A stretch of 13,478 nucleotides of DNA from Bacteroidales bacterium (GTDB lineage Bacteria > Bacteroidota > Bacteroidia > Bacteroidales > Bacteroidaceae): NCBI GenBank assembly GCA_004555425.1, contig SFID01000066.1:1-13478 (forward strand), given 5' to 3'. The position numbers and the translations under genes were made by a program. Under the pieces are notes generated by a model that saw only the letters and a list, made by a program, of their open reading frames with translations, ran no database searches and was not told the DNA's origin. Positions 6,764-13,350 of this stretch are shown piece after piece. Positions within the stretch are counted from its first letter, which is position 1. Each line of letters starts with the position of its first letter.

Positions 6764-6862
6764 TTTGAGTAAGGAGATTGTTCTCATTGAAAACGCAATG
6801 TACCGCACGCCATCGAGCAGCGTGCGGTACATTGCGTTTTCAATGAAGATTCCTTACTCAAA
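6764..6862. repeat. Palindromic repeat, copy 1 (hipA side)
   Basis: The core is a perfect 27-bp inverted repeat (6784-6810 and 6820-6846) around the loop CATCGAGCA. Flanking it, 6764-6775 and 6851-6862 are again exact inverted repeats of 12 bases. The right arm contains the last codons and the TAA of hipA. No T-run follows the stem in either direction, so it does not look like an ordinary intrinsic terminator, although so strong a hairpin would stabilise the 3' end of a hipA transcript. Confidence 0.85.
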
Positions 6863-8098
6863 GACTTGTGCAAAGAGGTCCATCTCGCGTTTGGCAATTC
6901 CTATCCGTGTGGCCATTGACCGCCACTGGCTCACGCCATCCTTCACCTCCTCAATGATGTGGGTGGCTTCCTCCTTGCCAATCATATATTCCTCGGAGGA
7001 TGCTAGGAGTAGCTGGAGGTCCGAACGATTGGTGGTGGCATTGATGAGAAGAGATTGATGGTCGTTGAACGTGGGGTTGAGGTCGTAGGCAGGTGAGAGT
7101 GTCCAACCTTTAGGCGTAAGTAGGAAACCGTGATTGCGGAAGTGGTCATCGCTATTGCCAATGGCAATGCTGAAGGCCACCCTCCGATAGAGCTGGCGCA
7201 GATTGGCCTCCACGTTGCAGCAATGTTGAAGGATGAAATCCACAATATCCAGATAGCCGTTACCCGTTTGGGCATTGCAACCATCAGTCAGGCCTAGGAG
7301 TGTCATGGCGGAGGCGAAATGCCTTCTGCGTCCGTCTGTTGTTCTGTCAAAACGTTTGGAGAGGAGTGTGTGATACTTTTCTCCTGCCGTGATGGCGCGC
7401 GTTTCTGCTGCCTCAACACCAGCTTCTTTGGCCAACAAATGGCTGAGGTGCTCCCAAAGGCCGATGTCGTATTCGTCATTTCTAGACGGGAATTTCGCCA
7501 CACACAATTCTCCCTCTTCGTTGAGTACTCCTGCCTTCGGTCGGGCACCACCAAGCGAGGTCCCGGGGTGAACGAGTTGTAGCAACCATTTCTTGTCGGG
7601 CAGCAGGTTTCGTTCTTCGCTCTTTTCTACCTCCATGCTGGCTGCCACCAGCACTTGAATATCCGTCAAAGGAGGAATGCGGAGCGTGGCATCGCAGTTG
7701 ATAAACTCGCCATCAGGCGATTCCTTGAAGCGGAAGCCACCCATGCGCGAGTAGTCGTCAATTCCCAGGAGGTAATCGTAAGAGGATAATTTGCGGACAG
7801 GCCGTTTCTCCTCTTGCGCACGGATTTGTTCGCGTCTGTTGAGTAGCAGCCGTCCCCAGCGGTCGGGTAGGGCATCGCCGAAGCAGCCGAAGATATCCCT
7901 GTCGGGCTGTGTGAATTGCAGTCCAGTGTAGTTGTTGATGTCCGCGCTCAGGTAGAGGTCGCTATATTGCCGCAGCCAGTTGTGGTCGTAGCAGAATGAA
8001 TAGGAGTCTGTGCCACGAAGCGATTCGTAGCCCAACTCTCCGACCAGCACAGCCGTTTTCAGCCAGTCGAAATCAGCGTAAACGTAGATTTTTCTCAT
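6854..8098 (-). CDS. hipA: HipA-family toxin, Ser/Thr kinase
   Basis: This 414-residue protein has the HipA layout: an N-terminal subdomain (about 1-110) and a kinase-like C-terminal domain. Visible motifs are SLGGARPKA with Ser181 at the regulatory autophosphorylation site, VAKFPS with the ATP-binding Lys202, LLSKRFDR, GNSDDHFRNHG with catalytic Asp317 and Asn322, and LSPAYDLNP with metal-binding Asp339. All catalytic residues seem intact. In E. coli, HipA phosphorylates glutamyl-tRNA synthetase and causes growth arrest; the target here is unknown. The gene starts two bases after the hipB stop, so the pair is translated from one message. The stop codon lies inside an arm of palindrome copy 1. 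The whole module sits between inverted repeats, which suggests horizontal acquisition. Confidence 0.96.
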   Translation of the reverse strand: MRKIYVYADFDWLKTAVLVGELGYESLRGTDSYSFCYDHNWLRQYSDLYLSADINNYTGLQFTQPDRDIFGCFGDALPDRWGRLLLNRREQIRAQEEKRPVRKLSSYDYLLGIDDYSRMGGFRFKESPDGEFINCDATLRIPPLTDIQVLVAASMEVEKSEERNLLPDKKWLLQLVHPGTSLGGARPKAGVLNEEGELCVAKFPSRNDEYDIGLWEHLSHLLAKEAGVEAAETRAITAGEKYHTLLSKRFDRTTDGRRRHFASAMTLLGLTDGCNAQTGNGYLDIVDFILQHCCNVEANLRQLYRRVAFSIAIGNSDDHFRNHGFLLTPKGWTLSPAYDLNPTFNDHQSLLINATTNRSDLQLLLASSEEYMIGKEEATHIIEEVKDGVSQWRSMATRIGIAKREMDLFAQVFE

Positions 8099-8100
8099 TG

Positions 8101-8421
8101 CTATCCTTTTTTAGATGCCCGTTCGCGGTGTTTCAGGCTTAGGTCCTGGAGATTTCTTCCCAGTTCGTCCTTCTGGGCTAGCAGCAGGATGTCATCGTCT
8201 AGTTGCAGGGCGTAGAGTACACGCAGGTAGATGCCGATGGCTACGGTTGGTGTGCCCTTTTCGATGCGGGTCACTGTCAAGGGCGAACAGGTGGCACGTT
8301 CTGCTACTTGCGCTATGCTCAGATTGCGGCGCAGCCGTGCCAACCGTATTTGCTCTCCCACTGTCTGCATCTTTAGTGCCAGTTTTCGCGGCAGTTTATT
8401 GCCCATTGTAGCTTTGCTCAT
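8101..8421 (-). CDS. hipB: HipB-family antitoxin, XRE-type helix-turn-helix regulator
   Basis: The 106-residue protein has a Cro/C1-type DNA-binding domain at about residues 20-80. The segment IRLARLRRNLSIAQVAERATCSPLTVTRIEKG carries the recognition helix around residues 46-54. In the HipBA family this protein binds and neutralises HipA and represses its own operon. I take ATG at 8421; an internal ATG at residue 6 is an alternative, since the first 15 residues are basic and less conserved-looking. A full -7 box match (TACCTTTG) lies 27 bases upstream. An AATTAT/ATAATT inverted repeat between them could be the operator. It is the first gene of the pair, as usual for antitoxins. The C-terminal tail (about 86-106) is charged and may contact HipA. 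Confidence 0.93.
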   Translation of the reverse strand: MSKATMGNKLPRKLALKMQTVGEQIRLARLRRNLSIAQVAERATCSPLTVTRIEKGTPTVAIGIYLRVLYALQLDDDILLLAQKDELGRNLQDLSLKHRERASKKG

Positions 8422-8440
8422 AATTATTCAATATATAATT
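8422..8440. promoter_or_regulatory. Candidate HipB operator
   Basis: AATTAT (8422-8427) and ATAATT (8435-8440) form an inverted repeat with a 7-base spacer, located between the -7 box and the hipB ATG. Autorepression by HipB-type proteins makes an operator here plausible. The site is AT-rich, so chance symmetry is possible. Confidence 0.35.
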
Positions 8441-8447
8441 ACGATTG

Positions 8448-8455
8448 CAAAGGTA
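8448..8455 (-). promoter_or_regulatory. -7 box of the hipBA operon
   Basis: The minus strand reads TACCTTTG, a full match to TAnnTTTG, 27 bases upstream of the hipB ATG. No clear TTTG lies at the -33 distance. The start of transcription would be near 8441. Confidence 0.5.
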
Positions 8456-8494
8456 ATGTATTTTCTTTATTATATGATAGGTTGAGGGATTATT

Positions 8495-8591
8495 TAGTTA
8501 GGAGTTTTTTCTCATTGAAAACGCAATGTACCGCACGCTGCTCGATGGCGTGCGGTACATTGCGTTTTCAATGAGAACGAACTTCATACTC
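8495..8591. repeat. Palindromic repeat, copy 2 (hipB/ispH side)
   Basis: The core is a perfect inverted repeat of 30 bases (8509-8538 and 8548-8577) around the loop TGCTCGATG. That loop is the exact reverse complement of the loop in copy 1, so the two copies are in inverted orientation. The outer arms are degenerate but keep a GAGTA-like and AAG/AGG-like pattern seen in all four arms. It separates the hipB promoter from the 3' end of ispH. Confidence 0.85.
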
Positions 8592-8619
8592 ACACCGAGC
8601 AAGGTGCGGTACTTTCAAG

Positions 8620-9504
8620 TTACTCCTTATTCTCTCCCAATTCCAAAATTTCGCGGATGCGTTTGCGGCAATCCTCCATGAGCCATTTGGGTGTGGAGGT
8701 GGCGCCGCAGATGCCTACGCTGCCCACTTCGCCCTGGAACCATTCGGGGCGGATGTCCTCGGGATTATCCACTTGGTACGTGGCGGGATTGACCTTGCGG
8801 CAGGCTTCACACAGCACGCGGCCGTTGCTGCTTTTCTGTCCGCAGACGAAGATGACCACATCGTGGCGGGCGGCAAAGGCGCTGACGTTGGGCAGGCGGT
8901 TGGCCACTTGGCGGCAGATGGTGTCGAAGTAGCGGAATTGGGCCGAGGGTTGGATGCGTTGGCTGATGTAGTCCACCACTTGGCGGAAGCCCTCCAAGGG
9001 TTTGGTGGTCTGGCTGAAGAGGCAGATGTCGCGGCTGAAATCCAGAGCGTTCGCTTCCTCGGGATGTTCAATCACGATGGCCGTGCCGTCCGTTTGGCCC
9101 ACGAGGCCCAGCACCTCGGCATGGCCTGGTTTGCCGTAGATGACGATTTGCGGTTGCCCGGGTTCGTCATAGACGCGCTTGATGCGCCGTTGGAGTTGCA
9201 GCACCACGGGACAGGTGGCATCAATGAGTTCGATGCCGCGCTGGTGGGCCAGGGCGTAGGTGGCGGGTGGCTCGCCGTGGGCGCGGAGCAGGACGCGTGT
9301 GCCGCGGGGTAGGGTGGCCAATGTTGTGTGGTCAATGGTGGTGAGGCCCTTTGTGCGGAGGCGTTCGCATTCGCTGCCGTTGTGGACGATGTCGCCCAGA
9401 CAGCAGAGGCTACCGCCCGCAGAGAGTTCCTCCTCGGCCTTGTTGATGGCCGTGGTGACGCCGAAGCAGTAGCCCGAACCTTCGTCAATTTCTATCAAGT
9501 GCAT
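8620..9504 (-). CDS. ispH: 4-hydroxy-3-methylbut-2-enyl diphosphate reductase
   Basis: IspH (LytB) catalyses the last step of the MEP pathway, reducing HMBPP to IPP and DMAPP with a [4Fe-4S] cluster in the cytoplasm. The three cluster cysteines are visible: Cys13 (GYCFGV), Cys98 (DATCP) and Cys197 (FDTICRQ). Substrate-binding residues are also present: His41 (VHNGSE), His76 (RAHGEP), His128 (GKPGHAEVLG), Thr166-Thr167 (SQTTKP), Ser225-Ser226-Asn227 (QKSSNG) and the GATSTPKW motif. The 294-residue length is typical. It is third in a porQ-cmk-ispH cluster, 48 bases after cmk. A terminator-like hairpin and a small upstream frame lie in that gap, so its expression may be set separately. Its stop codon is flush with the outer end of the hipBA-flanking repeat. 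Confidence 0.97.
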   Translation of the reverse strand: MHLIEIDEGSGYCFGVTTAINKAEEELSAGGSLCCLGDIVHNGSECERLRTKGLTTIDHTTLATLPRGTRVLLRAHGEPPATYALAHQRGIELIDATCPVVLQLQRRIKRVYDEPGQPQIVIYGKPGHAEVLGLVGQTDGTAIVIEHPEEANALDFSRDICLFSQTTKPLEGFRQVVDYISQRIQPSAQFRYFDTICRQVANRLPNVSAFAARHDVVIFVCGQKSSNGRVLCEACRKVNPATYQVDNPEDIRPEWFQGEVGSVGICGATSTPKWLMEDCRKRIREILELGENKE

Positions 9505-9539
9505 AGCAGAGAAAAAGGGTAACGCAGTCCGTTACCCAT
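9495..9539 (-). other. Possible 14-codon leader peptide overlapping the ispH start
   Basis: On the minus strand, ATG at 9539-9537 opens a frame reading MGNGLRYPFSLLCT with TGA at 9497-9495, seven bases past the ispH ATG. The frame runs through the whole hairpin and T-tract. Ribosomes translating it would melt the hairpin and stop at the ispH start, a layout suited to translational coupling or attenuation. A frame this short can easily arise by chance. Confidence 0.25.
9512..9537 (-). terminator. Terminator or attenuator hairpin in the ispH leader
   Basis: On the minus strand GGGTAACG (9537-9530) pairs with CGTTACCC (9524-9517) around a 5-base loop, followed directly by TTTTT (9516-9512). This is a standard intrinsic-terminator layout. 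It lies 16 bases after the cmk stop, and its T-tract ends 7 bases before the ispH ATG. Transcripts reaching ispH from porQ-cmk must read through it. Confidence 0.6.
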
Positions 9540-9552
9540 TCATTTGGAATTA

Positions 9553-10260
9553 TCAATTACAAGAAGCCGAAGCGCCCGTGCGCTCCTCAAAGCGGTCGAG
9601 CAACCATTGCATTTGCTCTTCGCGCGTCATTTCGCTGTTGTCCAGCACCAGTGCATCGTCGGCTTGGCGCAGGGGAGCCACTTCGCGGTGCGAATCAATG
9701 TAGTCGCGCTCCTGCACATTGCGCAGAATATCCTCGAAGGCCACGGCCTGTCCCTTGGCTGTCAGTTCCAGGAAGCGGCGCTGCGCGCGCACCTCGGCCG
9801 AAGCCGTCACGAAAACTTTGAGTTCCGCCTGCGGGAAAACGACAGTGCCGATGTCGCGGCCGTCCATCACGATGCCTTTCTCCTCTCCCATACGCTGCTG
9901 CTGGCGGGTGAGGGCTTCGCGAACGAAGGGTAGGGCGGCAATCGCGCTGACATGGGAGGAAACTTCCAGCGTGCGCACCTCCTCTTCCACCACTTCACCG
10001 TTGAGGCAGACAAGCGGAAGATGGGTGTCGGGGTCTAGGCGGAAACTCACCTCAATCTTTGGAACGAGCGCCTCCAGGCGGGCTGCATCGGGCTGTCCCT
10101 GCGCATCGAAAAGTCCTTGGCGCATAGCAAAGAGGGTGACAGCGCGATACATGGCTCCCGTGTCCACATAAATATATCCGACCTGGGCGGCCAGACTCTT
10201 GGCCATGGTGCTTTTGCCGCAGGAAGAATGGCCGTCAATGGCCACGATGATCTTTTTCAT
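9553..10260 (-). CDS. cmk: Cytidylate kinase
   Basis: CMP kinase phosphorylates CMP and dCMP with ATP in the cytoplasm. From ATG at 10260 the protein has 235 residues and begins MKKIIVAIDGHSSCGKST, with the P-loop at residues 10-17. An upstream extension of the frame to 10323 lacks family features and is rejected. Other signatures are VDTGAMYRAVT (32-42), a nucleotide-binding and CMP-specific region, and MDGRDIGTVVFPQAELKVF (132-150), both typical of bacterial Cmk. Length is normal. It lies between porQ (99-base gap) and ispH (48-base gap) on the same strand; I recall the same order in Porphyromonas gingivalis. The link between the three functions is not obvious and is probably historical rather than mechanistic. 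Confidence 0.96.
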   Translation of the reverse strand: MKKIIVAIDGHSSCGKSTMAKSLAAQVGYIYVDTGAMYRAVTLFAMRQGLFDAQGQPDAARLEALVPKIEVSFRLDPDTHLPLVCLNGEVVEEEVRTLEVSSHVSAIAALPFVREALTRQQQRMGEEKGIVMDGRDIGTVVFPQAELKVFVTASAEVRAQRRFLELTAKGQAVAFEDILRNVQERDYIDSHREVAPLRQADDALVLDNSEMTREEQMQWLLDRFEERTGASASCN

Positions 10261-10359
10261 ATCTGACTGAACAATTTGATTTTCAAGAGAGAGCCTCGCC
10301 TCTCGGGCAGCTGCCGACAACAAAACGGTTTGTCTGCAAGGCCAGCGGCGAGGGGAAAA

Positions 10360-11337
10360 CTAGAAAGCGTAGCCCGCGTTGAAGATGAGCGAATTGCAGG
10401 CCATGTGATACTTGGCGTAGGCTACGCCTAGGCGGAAACCGCCCGCCTTCACGCCGCCGCCAGCTGTAAGTCCTGCCCAGTGGGATTCGCCTGCGGCTTT
10501 GAGTTCGTAGGCGCGGCGGAAATTGTAGCCCGCACTGAGGTAGAGAAATTTGGCCGGCTCAATGTCCACGCCAATAACAATATGGCTGAGTGCCTTCGTG
10601 GTAAATTTCATTTTCTCGTCCGAGGGATGGAAGAAATCCTTGTCGCGCCAGTGTGTCAGGTCCGTCAGGGCGAGCGAGAAGCGTACGGGTGCGTGTGCCA
10701 TTCCCTTGGTGAAACCCACCTGCAGGTTGAAGGGCAAGCGCTCCGTGCGGTCGTCAAACGACTTGAGTGGCGCGCCGATGTTCATCATCGTGGCCGAGAG
10801 CGACAGGTCGCGGTCCTCGTCGAAATAGTTGATGCCGAGGTCAACGGCCACGGCAAAGGCGGAGAAATCGGCATACTTCGAATAGATGCCTTTGAGTGTG
10901 GCACCGCCCGCCCAGCGGTCGGAGAGCAGATAGCTGTAGCCAACACCGACCACCATATCCTTGGGCGAAAACTTGCCCAGCACATTGCCGCTTGCATCCG
11001 TCTCGTTCATCTCGCCATAGCCCAGCATCTGGCCGAAAACCATGCCCGTGTGTCGTTCGCCGAAAGCCTTGACAAATTCCGCACCAGCATATTTGCTGCC
11101 ACCGGCATAGGTCATAAAATTCAGGCCAAGCGACAGGTCGCTCACGCCAGAGAGCAGGGCGGGATTGGACAGGCCTGCCCAGGGTGCGTCCTCCGTGAGC
11201 GATATATTTTCTCCGCCCAGCGCGGCAACGTGCGAGGAGATGGGCAGCCGCAACAGGGTTTGGCTGAACGACCCCTCTTGTGCCTGCAATCTGGAAACTG
11301 CAAGGAGCAGAACGAGGAAGGTTAGGATTTTTTTCAT
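10360..11337 (-). CDS. porQ: PorQ-like type IX secretion system outer-membrane protein
   Basis: The 325-residue protein has a Sec signal peptide with cleavage expected after Ala19 (LQA-Q), followed by alternating beta-strand segments and a C-terminal Phe (NAGYAF), as in outer-membrane barrels of the PorV/FadL-like group. The mature start (SFSQTLLRLPISSHVAALGGE) and the NPALLSG and YSKYADFSAFAVAVDLG segments fit PorQ. In P. gingivalis PorQ is needed for type IX secretion, with PorV, PorU and PorZ at the cell surface. No other T9SS gene is in the window. It is the first gene of the porQ-cmk-ispH cluster and has a good -7 box 23 bases upstream of its ATG. Synteny with cmk supports the name. A PorV-type paralogue is the alternative, but it is less likely. 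Confidence 0.9.
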   Translation of the reverse strand: MKKILTFLVLLLAVSRLQAQEGSFSQTLLRLPISSHVAALGGENISLTEDAPWAGLSNPALLSGVSDLSLGLNFMTYAGGSKYAGAEFVKAFGERHTGMVFGQMLGYGEMNETDASGNVLGKFSPKDMVVGVGYSYLLSDRWAGGATLKGIYSKYADFSAFAVAVDLGINYFDEDRDLSLSATMMNIGAPLKSFDDRTERLPFNLQVGFTKGMAHAPVRFSLALTDLTHWRDKDFFHPSDEKMKFTTKALSHIVIGVDIEPAKFLYLSAGYNFRRAYELKAAGESHWAGLTAGGGVKAGGFRLGVAYAKYHMACNSLIFNAGYAF

Positions 11338-11359
11338 ATTACTCGGGAAAATTGTGGCC

Positions 11360-11367
11360 CAAAGGTA
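11360..11367 (-). promoter_or_regulatory. -7 box of the porQ-cmk-ispH cluster
   Basis: The minus strand reads TACCTTTG, a full match to TAnnTTTG, 22 bases before the porQ ATG. Transcription would start near 11353, giving a leader of only about 16 bases. No TTTG is found at -33. Confidence 0.5.
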
Positions 11368-11389
11368 CTACAAAATATAGAATTAGCAG

Positions 11390-11397
11390 TACTTTTG
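11390..11397 (+). promoter_or_regulatory. -7 box of the tonB-polyprenyl synthase operon
   Basis: TACTTTTG is a full match to TAnnTTTG in the divergent spacer shared with porQ. The start would be near 11404, leaving a ~60-base leader. A clear -33 TTTG is absent. Confidence 0.5.
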
Positions 11398-11412
11398 CAC
11401 TACATTTCGAGG

Positions 11413-11430
11413 GGCGAAACCAATTTCGCC
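11413..11430 (+). promoter_or_regulatory. Hairpin in the tonB leader
   Basis: GGCGAAA (11413-11419), loop CCAA, TTTCGCC (11424-11430), a perfect 7-bp stem followed by TTTAATATAT. It lies wholly inside the predicted leader, 32 bases before the ATG. It could be a weak attenuator or an mRNA stabiliser. Confidence 0.4.
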
Positions 11431-11462
11431 TTTAATATATAGGCGTATTTTGCCGCAGATAC

Positions 11463-12272
11463 ATGTCGAAAGCAGATTTATTTTCCAAAGATTGGTGTAA
11501 CCTGATATTCCACGGGCGGAATCAGGAGTATGGCGCTTACCAGCTTCGCCGAGACGCTGGTAAGCGCTATCTGCGTGCGCTCGTTATTGTGTTTTCGGTC
11601 GTGTTCTTCCTGCTTGCGCTTCCCTTGAGCGTGCATCTTTACATGAAATATCAGTTGGTGAAGGCCATGAACGATTTCCAGAAAGAAATCCCTCAGCTCA
11701 AGAAGAAAGAAGCCGAGGCGGGCCATGAGCTGAAAGCCATTTCCACAGGTCGCGCTGTGCCTACCAAGACCACCATCAAGGGTGCCTCCACCAGTGCGCC
11801 CGACATCGTGGAGCAGCTCTCCAAGGAAGAAATCATTTTTGCCGAAGGGGGCGAGGAGACCTTTATCGTGGACGAGAACATCCTCCACGAGTTTGAGGAC
11901 AGAGACACCCTCCACAATCGCAACCAACTGGATTTGCCGATGGAGGGGCCCCAAATTATCAAGGTCGACAAGGTGGAAGAAATGCCCGTGTTTCCCGGCG
12001 GTATGAAAAAACTGGCCGAGTGGATGGAAAACAATATTCCTTATCCTGACTATCTCATAAAGGCGAAGGTGCAAGGCGATATGGAGGTGAGTTTTATCGT
12101 AGGCATAGACGGACGTATCTCTGATGTGCGTCTGACCAAGAAGCTCCACCCGCAACTCGACAAACTTGTACTGGCCGCTTTCAAGCGTATGCCGCCCTGG
12201 CGCCCAGGCAAGACGGACGGCGTGCCCGTCATTGTTAGTATGGCCTACCCCTTGCATTTCACCGCCCGCTAA
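11463..12272 (+). CDS. tonB: TonB-family energy transducer
   Basis: TonB couples the inner-membrane proton motive force, through ExbB/ExbD, to outer-membrane TonB-dependent transporters. The 269-residue protein has the Bacteroidetes N-terminal motif HGRNQEYGAYQLRR (17-30), one membrane helix at about 39-57, a charged periplasmic spacer (about 65-170), and a TonB C-terminal domain (about 185-266) with MEVSFIVGIDGRISDVRL and MPPWRPGKTDGVPV. The spacer lacks the Pro-Glu/Pro-Lys repeats of enterobacterial TonB, which is common in this phylum. No exbB/exbD or transporter gene is adjacent, so its partner is unknown. It is divergent from porQ and probably co-transcribed with the polyprenyl synthase, 37 bases downstream. 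Bacteroidetes genomes carry many TonB paralogues, so the symbol is a family name. Confidence 0.93.
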   Translation: MSKADLFSKDWCNLIFHGRNQEYGAYQLRRDAGKRYLRALVIVFSVVFFLLALPLSVHLYMKYQLVKAMNDFQKEIPQLKKKEAEAGHELKAISTGRAVPTKTTIKGASTSAPDIVEQLSKEEIIFAEGGEETFIVDENILHEFEDRDTLHNRNQLDLPMEGPQIIKVDKVEEMPVFPGGMKKLAEWMENNIPYPDYLIKAKVQGDMEVSFIVGIDGRISDVRLTKKLHPQLDKLVLAAFKRMPPWRPGKTDGVPVIVSMAYPLHFTAR

Positions 12273-12309
12273 GCCTCAACAACGATACCGAACTCCCTAA
12301 TGCCTCAAT

Positions 12310-13284
12310 ATGAAACCAACAGCCGAACTCCTAGCAATGATTGAACAGGCCCTCCGGCAGGTGTCTTATCCCACGCAGCCCGTGGGTCTTTACGAGCCGA
12401 TAGCCTACGTCCTCGATGGCGGCGGCAAACGCATCCGCCCCATGCTGACACTGATGGGCTACAGCCTCTATCGCGATGACGTGGAGCGCGCACTGCCCGC
12501 CGCTCTCGCCCTCGAGACCTACCACAACCACACGCTCCTCCACGATGACCTGATGGACCATGCCGAGGTGCGTCGCGGCCGTCCCGTGGTCCACAAGAAA
12601 TGGGACGAGAATACGGCCATCCTCTCGGGCGACACAATGCTCATCATGGCCTTCCGCCACCTTCTGGCCGTGGATATGCCCCAGCCGCAGGCCATCTGGG
12701 ACCTCTTCTCGCGCAGTGCGCAGGAAATCTGCGAGGGACAGCAGTACGATGTCAACTTCGAATCGCGCACCGACGTGGAGGAGGAAGAATACATCGAAAT
12801 GATACGCCTCAAGACTTCGGTTCTGCTGGCCTGCAGCCTCAAGACGGGTGCGCTCGTTGCCGATGCTCCCGCAGCCGATGCCGATGCGCTCTACCGCTTT
12901 GCCGAGCGCGTGGGCCTGGCCTTCCAACTGCAGGACGACTACCTGGATGTGTATGGCGACCCCAAGGTGTTTGGCAAGAAGATTGGCGGCGACATCCTCT
13001 GCGGCAAGAAGACATTCCTCCTCATCCGCGCCCTCAAAAAGGCCGATGCCGACCAGCGCCAGCGTCTGCTTGACCTCTTGGCCGACCACACGATGGCAGA
13101 CGAGGCCAAGATTCAAGCCGTGCGCAACCTCTACGACGACCTCCACATCGCCGACGACTGCACCGAGGCCATCAATGCCTACTATGCCGAGGCCCGCAAG
13201 GCGTTGGACAGTGTGGCCCTGCCCCAGGCCCAGAAGGCTCCGCTTTGGGAGTACGCCGCTTCCCTGCTGGGACGCACGAAATAA
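12310..13284 (+). CDS. Trans-polyprenyl diphosphate synthase
   Basis: This 324-residue enzyme elongates allylic diphosphates with IPP in the cytoplasm. Family motifs are GGKRIRP (38-44), the first Asp-rich motif HDDLMDHAEVRRGRP with Asp79, Asp80 and Asp83, the Lys-Thr pair in RLKTSVL, and the second Asp-rich motif QLQDDYLDVYGD with Asp209, Asp210 and Asp213. Upstream of the first motif are His74 and Thr75 (YHNHTLLHDD), where size of the side chain controls product length. Small residues usual in long-chain synthases are not seen there, so a short to medium product is possible, but I cannot fix it. It uses the IPP/DMAPP that IspH makes, from an adjacent but separately transcribed cluster. The ATG lies 37 bases after tonB. 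Confidence 0.94.
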   Translation: MKPTAELLAMIEQALRQVSYPTQPVGLYEPIAYVLDGGGKRIRPMLTLMGYSLYRDDVERALPAALALETYHNHTLLHDDLMDHAEVRRGRPVVHKKWDENTAILSGDTMLIMAFRHLLAVDMPQPQAIWDLFSRSAQEICEGQQYDVNFESRTDVEEEEYIEMIRLKTSVLLACSLKTGALVADAPAADADALYRFAERVGLAFQLQDDYLDVYGDPKVFGKKIGGDILCGKKTFLLIRALKKADADQRQRLLDLLADHTMADEAKIQAVRNLYDDLHIADDCTEAINAYYAEARKALDSVALPQAQKAPLWEYAASLLGRTK

Positions 13285-13350
13285 GTGTGAAGGTAGGGCC
13301 TGTCAGTTATGCAAGTTTCGCAAGTGTTCACTTGTAGCTGACAAGCGTTT

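Larger units (their letters stand above)
6734..8620. mobile_element. hipBA cassette bracketed by inverted repeats
   Basis: Exact 23-bp inverted repeats (6734-6756 and 8598-8620) form the outer ends. Inside each end lies a ~98-base palindrome (6764-6862 and 8495-8591). The two palindromes are reverse complements of each other, including their 9-base loops. The only genes enclosed are hipB and hipA. The right boundary coincides with the last base of the ispH stop codon. No transposase or recombinase is present and no target duplication is visible. This suits a toxin-antitoxin passenger in a non-autonomous element or a composite of two repeat copies. The boundaries are seen directly; mobility is inferred. 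Confidence 0.5.

Noticed and set aside
6784..6846. The long palindrome as an intrinsic terminator for hipA.
   Set aside because: No T-tract follows the stem in the hipA direction. Both copies share arms regardless of neighbouring genes, so a repeat family explains them better.
13289..13299. GAAGGTAGGGC after the polyprenyl synthase gene, also found at 137-147 in repeat copy A.
   Set aside because: An 11-base match without flanking similarity is too short to call a repeat copy.
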